64,000 nt of DNA. It comes from Sediminivirga luteola. Its GTDB lineage: Bacteria; Actinomycetota; Actinomycetes; Actinomycetales; Brevibacteriaceae. The first letter of the stretch is position 1, and each line of letters opens with the position of its first letter. This document shows, one piece after another, positions 61,335 through 64,000 of this stretch. The stretch is taken from positions 62,001 to 126,000 of the forward strand of contig NZ_BMFY01000003.1 in assembly GCF_014639315.1 (NCBI RefSeq), in the 5' to 3' direction. Made by a program: the position numbers and the translations under genes. The notes beneath the pieces were generated by a model. It ran no database searches, was not told where the DNA came from, and saw only the letters and a program-made list of their open reading frames with translations.

Positions 61335-62291
61335 TCAGCCGTGCTGCGAGAAGGTGTGCCGGTACTCCCGCGGCGTGGTCCCCAGGATCTGCTGGAAGTG
61401 GCGGCGCAGATTGGCCGCCGTGCCCAGGCCGACATCGGCGGCGATCTGCTCGATGCTGCGCTCCGAGCGCTCCAGCAGTTCCCTGGCCACATCGATGCGC
61501 GCGCGCAGGATCCACTGCATGGGCGTGTACCCGGTCTCCTCGACGAAACGCCGGGAGAAGGTGCGCGGGGAGACCGCGGCGTGCTCGGCCAGGTCCTCCA
61601 GGGTGAGCGGCTCGCCCAGGTGCAGGAGGGCCCACTCACGGGTGGCGGCGAACCGCTCGCCCAGCGGTTCGGGCACGCTGCGCGGCAGGTACTGGGCCTG
61701 CCCGCCGCTGCGGTACGGGGCGGCCACCAGGCGGCGGGCGGCATGGTTCGACGCTGCCACGCCCAGATCGCGCCGCAGGATGTGCAGACACAGGTCCAGC
61801 CCCGAGGCCGCGCCGGCGGAGGTGAGCACCTGCCCCTCGTCCACGAAGAGCACGTTCTCGTCCACCAGGATCTGCGGGTGGCGGGCGCGCAGCGCGCGGG
61901 AGTAGTGCCAGTGCGTGGTGGCACGGCGCCCGTCGAGCAGGCCCGTGGCGGCCAGTGCGAAGGCGCCGGTGGAGATGGCCGCCAGCCTGGCGCCGCCCCG
62001 GTGCGCGTCCAATAGCGCCGTCACGACCGCGGCGGGCGGTTCCTCCCGGTCGGGAAACCGGTAGCCCGGGATGAAGACGGTCTGGGCCCAGGACAGTGCG
62101 TCCAGGCCGTGCGCCACATGGTACGAGAGCCCGTCGGCGCCCGAGACCAGGCCCGGCTGGGCGGCGCAGACCCGCACCTCGTAGGGCATGCTGGCGCGGG
62201 TGGTGAAGACCTGCGCGGGAATGCCCACATCGAGGGGCTTGGCGCCTTCGAGTACCAGGACGGCGACGCGCCGCAGAGGAGAGCCGGACAC
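61335..62291 (-). CDS. GlxA/FtrA-type AraC regulator with DJ-1/PfpI domain
   Basis: Product of 318 aa. The N-terminal DJ-1/PfpI-like domain (about 5-170: VAVLVLEGAKPLDVGIPAQV, FIPGYRFPD, AISTGAFALAATGLLDGR, THWHYS) lacks the catalytic Cys of true DJ-1 proteins, as in other regulators of this type. The C-terminal double helix-turn-helix AraC domain (about 215-310) includes LAEHAAVSPRTFSRRFVEET, GYTPMQWILRARIDVARELL and GLGTAANLRRHFQQILG. The ligand is unknown. It starts at GTG with TACACT 7 nt upstream (leaderless). The next gene downstream is gap, 358 bp away. Confidence 0.92.
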   Translation of the reverse strand: MSGSPLRRVAVLVLEGAKPLDVGIPAQVFTTRASMPYEVRVCAAQPGLVSGADGLSYHVAHGLDALSWAQTVFIPGYRFPDREEPPAAVVTALLDAHRGGARLAAISTGAFALAATGLLDGRRATTHWHYSRALRARHPQILVDENVLFVDEGQVLTSAGAASGLDLCLHILRRDLGVAASNHAARRLVAAPYRSGGQAQYLPRSVPEPLGERFAATREWALLHLGEPLTLEDLAEHAAVSPRTFSRRFVEETGYTPMQWILRARIDVARELLERSERSIEQIAADVGLGTAANLRRHFQQILGTTPREYRHTFSQHG

Positions 62292-62298
62292 CCTCGAA

Positions 62299-62304
62299 AG
62301 TGTA
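62299..62304 (-). promoter_or_regulatory. -10 box, leaderless GTG start of the GlxA-type gene
   Basis: TACACT on the minus strand, 7 nt before the GTG at 62291. Confidence 0.45.
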
Positions 62305-62371
62305 GTCCGCGCGGGCGATCCGCCCCTCCGGAATCCGAGTGCGGGAGGAGGTCTGCCCGCAGCCGCCGCGC

Positions 62372-62401
62372 TTGAGCCGACGCTTTAGGTGAGGCTACAC
62401 T
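62372..62401 (+). promoter_or_regulatory. Promoter of the siderophore-binding lipoprotein
   Basis: TTGAGC (62372-62377), 18 nt, TACACT (62396-62401). The -10 box overlaps the iron box. Confidence 0.5.
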
Positions 62402-62403
62402 TC
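62385..62403 (+). promoter_or_regulatory. Iron box (IdeR/DmdR-type)
   Basis: TTAGGTGAGGCTACACTTC shares the first half TTAGGTxAGGCT of the actinobacterial iron box TTAGGTTAGGCTCACCTAA; the second half is degenerate. It overlaps the -10 box, consistent with iron-dependent repression. Confidence 0.6.
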
Positions 62404-62495
62404 CACGGGGTCGCGAGGACGCGGCTCACGATCAGGCGCCCCGGGCCCCGGGGCTGACGAAAGGCTCACGACCCGTGACCGTACAGAGGACCCGC

Positions 62496-63503
62496 ATGCT
62501 CCGTCTCCTGCGTTCCGGTGCTGCGCTGAGCGCCGCAGCGCTGCTGCTGACCGGATGCCAGTCCGCCTCCCCGGAGGAGGAGACATCCGCGGGCGGCGAC
62601 TTCGAGCCCGTCGAGATCGAGCATGCCCTGGGTACCGCCACGATCACGGAGGAACCCGAGCGGATCGTCACCCTCGGGCAGGGTTCCACCGAGACCGCGA
62701 TCGCGCTGGGGACCATCCCGGTGGGCATGGAGGAGTACCCCTGGGGCAGCGACGAGACCGGGTACATGCCCTGGATCCACGAGGCCGTCACGGAAGCGGG
62801 CGGCGAGCTGCCGGAGCAGTTCACCGGCGCGGAGGAACTCGATGCCGAGGCGATCGCCGCGCTCGACCCCGACCTCATCCTGGCGCCCTGGTCCGGCCTG
62901 ACGCAGGAGCAGTACGACGCCATCTCCCAGATCGCGCCCACGGTCGCCTACCCGGAACTGCCCTGGACGATCACCTGGGAGGAGCAGATCACCACGATCG
63001 GCGCCGCGATGGGGCAGGACGAGGAGGCCGCGGGGCTCATCGAGGACATCGAGGCGCAGTTCGCCGCCGCCTCCCGGCCGGAGTACGAGGGCATCACGTT
63101 CTCCTTCATCTACACCACCGGCCCGGGCACGCTCGGCGTCTTCATGCCGACCGAGCAGCGGGTGGCGATGGTCTCCGCGCTGGGCCTGACGGTTGATCCC
63201 GTGGCGGAGACCCTGGAGGAGACCGAGGGCACCGATTCGGCGCTGCTGAGCCTGGAGAACGCCGATGTCCTGGCCGACTCGGACCTCATCTTCACCTTCT
63301 ACTCCGACCCCGGCACCCGCCAGGAGATCGAATCGCAGGCCGCCTACGCGGCCATCCCGGCCATCGCGCGCGGCTCGGTCGTCGCCCCGGAGGATCAGCC
63401 GTTCGTCACGGGCTCGTCCATGATCAATCCGCTCACCGTGCCGTGGGCGCTCGAACGCTACGTCCCGATGATCGACGAGGCCATCGACAAGCTCGACGAC
63501 TGA
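62496..63503 (+). CDS. Iron-siderophore ABC transporter substrate-binding lipoprotein
   Basis: Product of 335 aa, FecB/FhuD-type. The signal peptide and lipobox are LSAAALLLTGCQSA (Cys about 21). The mature protein starts with EHALGTATITEEPERIVTLG, followed by the two-lobed fold with DLILAPWSGLTQEQYDAIS, ELPWTITWEEQITTIGAAMG and a long helix linking the lobes. It binds a ferric siderophore outside the membrane; the permease and ATPase are not in the window. I chose the ATG at 62496 (AGAGGA 7 nt upstream) over the in-frame GTG at 62475. An iron box lies at the promoter. Confidence 0.93.
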   Translation: MLRLLRSGAALSAAALLLTGCQSASPEEETSAGGDFEPVEIEHALGTATITEEPERIVTLGQGSTETAIALGTIPVGMEEYPWGSDETGYMPWIHEAVTEAGGELPEQFTGAEELDAEAIAALDPDLILAPWSGLTQEQYDAISQIAPTVAYPELPWTITWEEQITTIGAAMGQDEEAAGLIEDIEAQFAAASRPEYEGITFSFIYTTGPGTLGVFMPTEQRVAMVSALGLTVDPVAETLEETEGTDSALLSLENADVLADSDLIFTFYSDPGTRQEIESQAAYAAIPAIARGSVVAPEDQPFVTGSSMINPLTVPWALERYVPMIDEAIDKLDD

Positions 63504-63504
63504 T

Positions 63505-64000
63505 TCAGCGGGGCGCCTGCACCTCGTCGGAGGCGTGCCGCCCCAGCTCCTCGACCTCCCAGGTGCCGGCGCCGAAGTGGCGCAGGGTGGTGAGGGAGAC
63601 ATTGCGCACCGGGGGCAGTGAATAGGGATCGGCCTGGAGCAGGTACTCGGCGATCACGCGGATCACCGCGCCGTGCGTCACCGCCCCGACGGCGCCTCCC
63701 GGGTGGGCCGCGGCCAGGCGCTCCAGCGCCGCCAGGGCGCGCACCCGCACCTCGTGATCGGCCTCCTGCCCTTCGACCAGACCCGGCCCGAAGGCCTCGC
63801 CGCGTTCCGCCCAGGTCATGCCCTCGGCCAGCCCGAAGCTCCGTTCGCGCAGCTCCGGCACCCGCGCGGCGACCTCCAGGCCGAGTTCCCGGCCGATCAG
63901 ATCCGCGGTGACGGCGGCGCGCATCAGCGGCGAGGAGTACAGCACCTCGAACGGCGGCGCAGGCTGGGCGGCGAGGGCACGCCCGGTCAGCGCCGCCTGC
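63505..64000 (-). CDS. Histidine phosphatase (phosphoglycerate mutase-like), 5' end outside the window
   Basis: Partial minus-strand gene; 164 codons plus stop are visible and the frame stays open to the window edge. Visible family features: VLYSSPLMRAAVTADLIG (after the missing RHG motif), RVPELRERSFGLAEGMTWAE (catalytic Glu region) and AVGAVTHGAVIRVIAEYLL with the second catalytic His. The N-terminal RHG catalytic His must lie beyond base 64000. Likely a cobalamin-type or broad-specificity phosphatase. It is convergent with the siderophore-binding gene (1 bp between stop codons). Confidence 0.88.
   Translation of the reverse strand, partial: QAALTGRALAAQPAPPFEVLYSSPLMRAAVTADLIGRELGLEVAARVPELRERSFGLAEGMTWAERGEAFGPGLVEGQEADHEVRVRALAALERLAAAHPGGAVGAVTHGAVIRVIAEYLLQADPYSLPPVRNVSLTTLRHFGAGTWEVEELGRHASDEVQAPR

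Overview
The window is chromosomal DNA of a high-GC Gram-positive bacterium, almost certainly an actinobacterium of the order Micrococcales and plausibly Micrococcaceae-like. The evidence is the gene set: AdnAB helicase-nuclease, UvrD2, DUF3107, a UPF0182 protein, the fused 2-oxoglutarate decarboxylase Kgd, SigR/RsrA with ribosomal protein bL37, and GuaB1. From 4.4 to 27.5 kb the order resembles, from memory, the Mycobacterium tuberculosis Rv3193c-Rv3211 neighbourhood. Many start codons sit 6-7 nt behind a TANNNT-like hexamer, as in leaderless actinobacterial transcripts. I see no phage, transposase, integrase or CRISPR array.

Layout. 0-4.3 kb: an MgtE-N/CBS protein without membrane segments, a small two-helix membrane protein, aminopeptidase P and a PHP phosphoesterase. 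4.4-7.8 kb: DEAD-box RNA helicase, ferritin-like protein, DUF3107 protein and alkyltransferase-like DNA repair protein. 7.8-19.1 kb: DNA repair block with adnA-adnB, a kinase-fold protein that has lost its catalytic residues, nudC and uvrD2. 19.1-27.5 kb: an orphan cyclodehydratase/E1-like protein, a YgjP-type metalloprotease, a Nudix hydrolase, a DUF2342-type predicted metalloprotease, a membrane PDZ-Lon protease and a UPF0182 membrane protein. I consider this the most interesting uncharacterised set.

27.6-32 kb: two TetR regulators, each with a perfect palindrome at its promoter, flank an SDR oxidoreductase; then a haloacid-dehalogenase-type hydrolase and two GNAT acetyltransferases. 32-36 kb: fructose operon on the minus strand (DeoR regulator, fruK, fruA). 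36.4-37.2 kb: DUF1990 protein and initiator tRNA. 37.3-42.4 kb: aminotransferase, hisN, rsgA, aroA and a DoxX-like protein, all minus. 42.4-43.7 kb: sigR-rsrA-bL37, with a SigR/SigH-type promoter in front of sigR. 43.8-48.2 kb: SGNH hydrolase and kgd. 48.4-52.4 kb: guaB1 and two CNNM/CorC-type membrane proteins preceded by an apparently leaderless, translationally coupled 47-codon ORF.

52.6-55.7 kb: sodium:alanine symporter and a VanY-type D-Ala-D-Ala carboxypeptidase. 55.8-58.2 kb: tRNA-Arg(CCG), a zinc alcohol dehydrogenase and an XRE/MmyB-type regulator. 58.3-64 kb: a large uncharacterised membrane protein, GAPDH with a nested palindrome upstream, a GlxA-type AraC regulator, a siderophore-binding lipoprotein with an iron box, and a histidine phosphatase cut by the window edge.

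All functions are inferred by reading translated sequences; no database search was run. Family names and cross-genome synteny come from memory.
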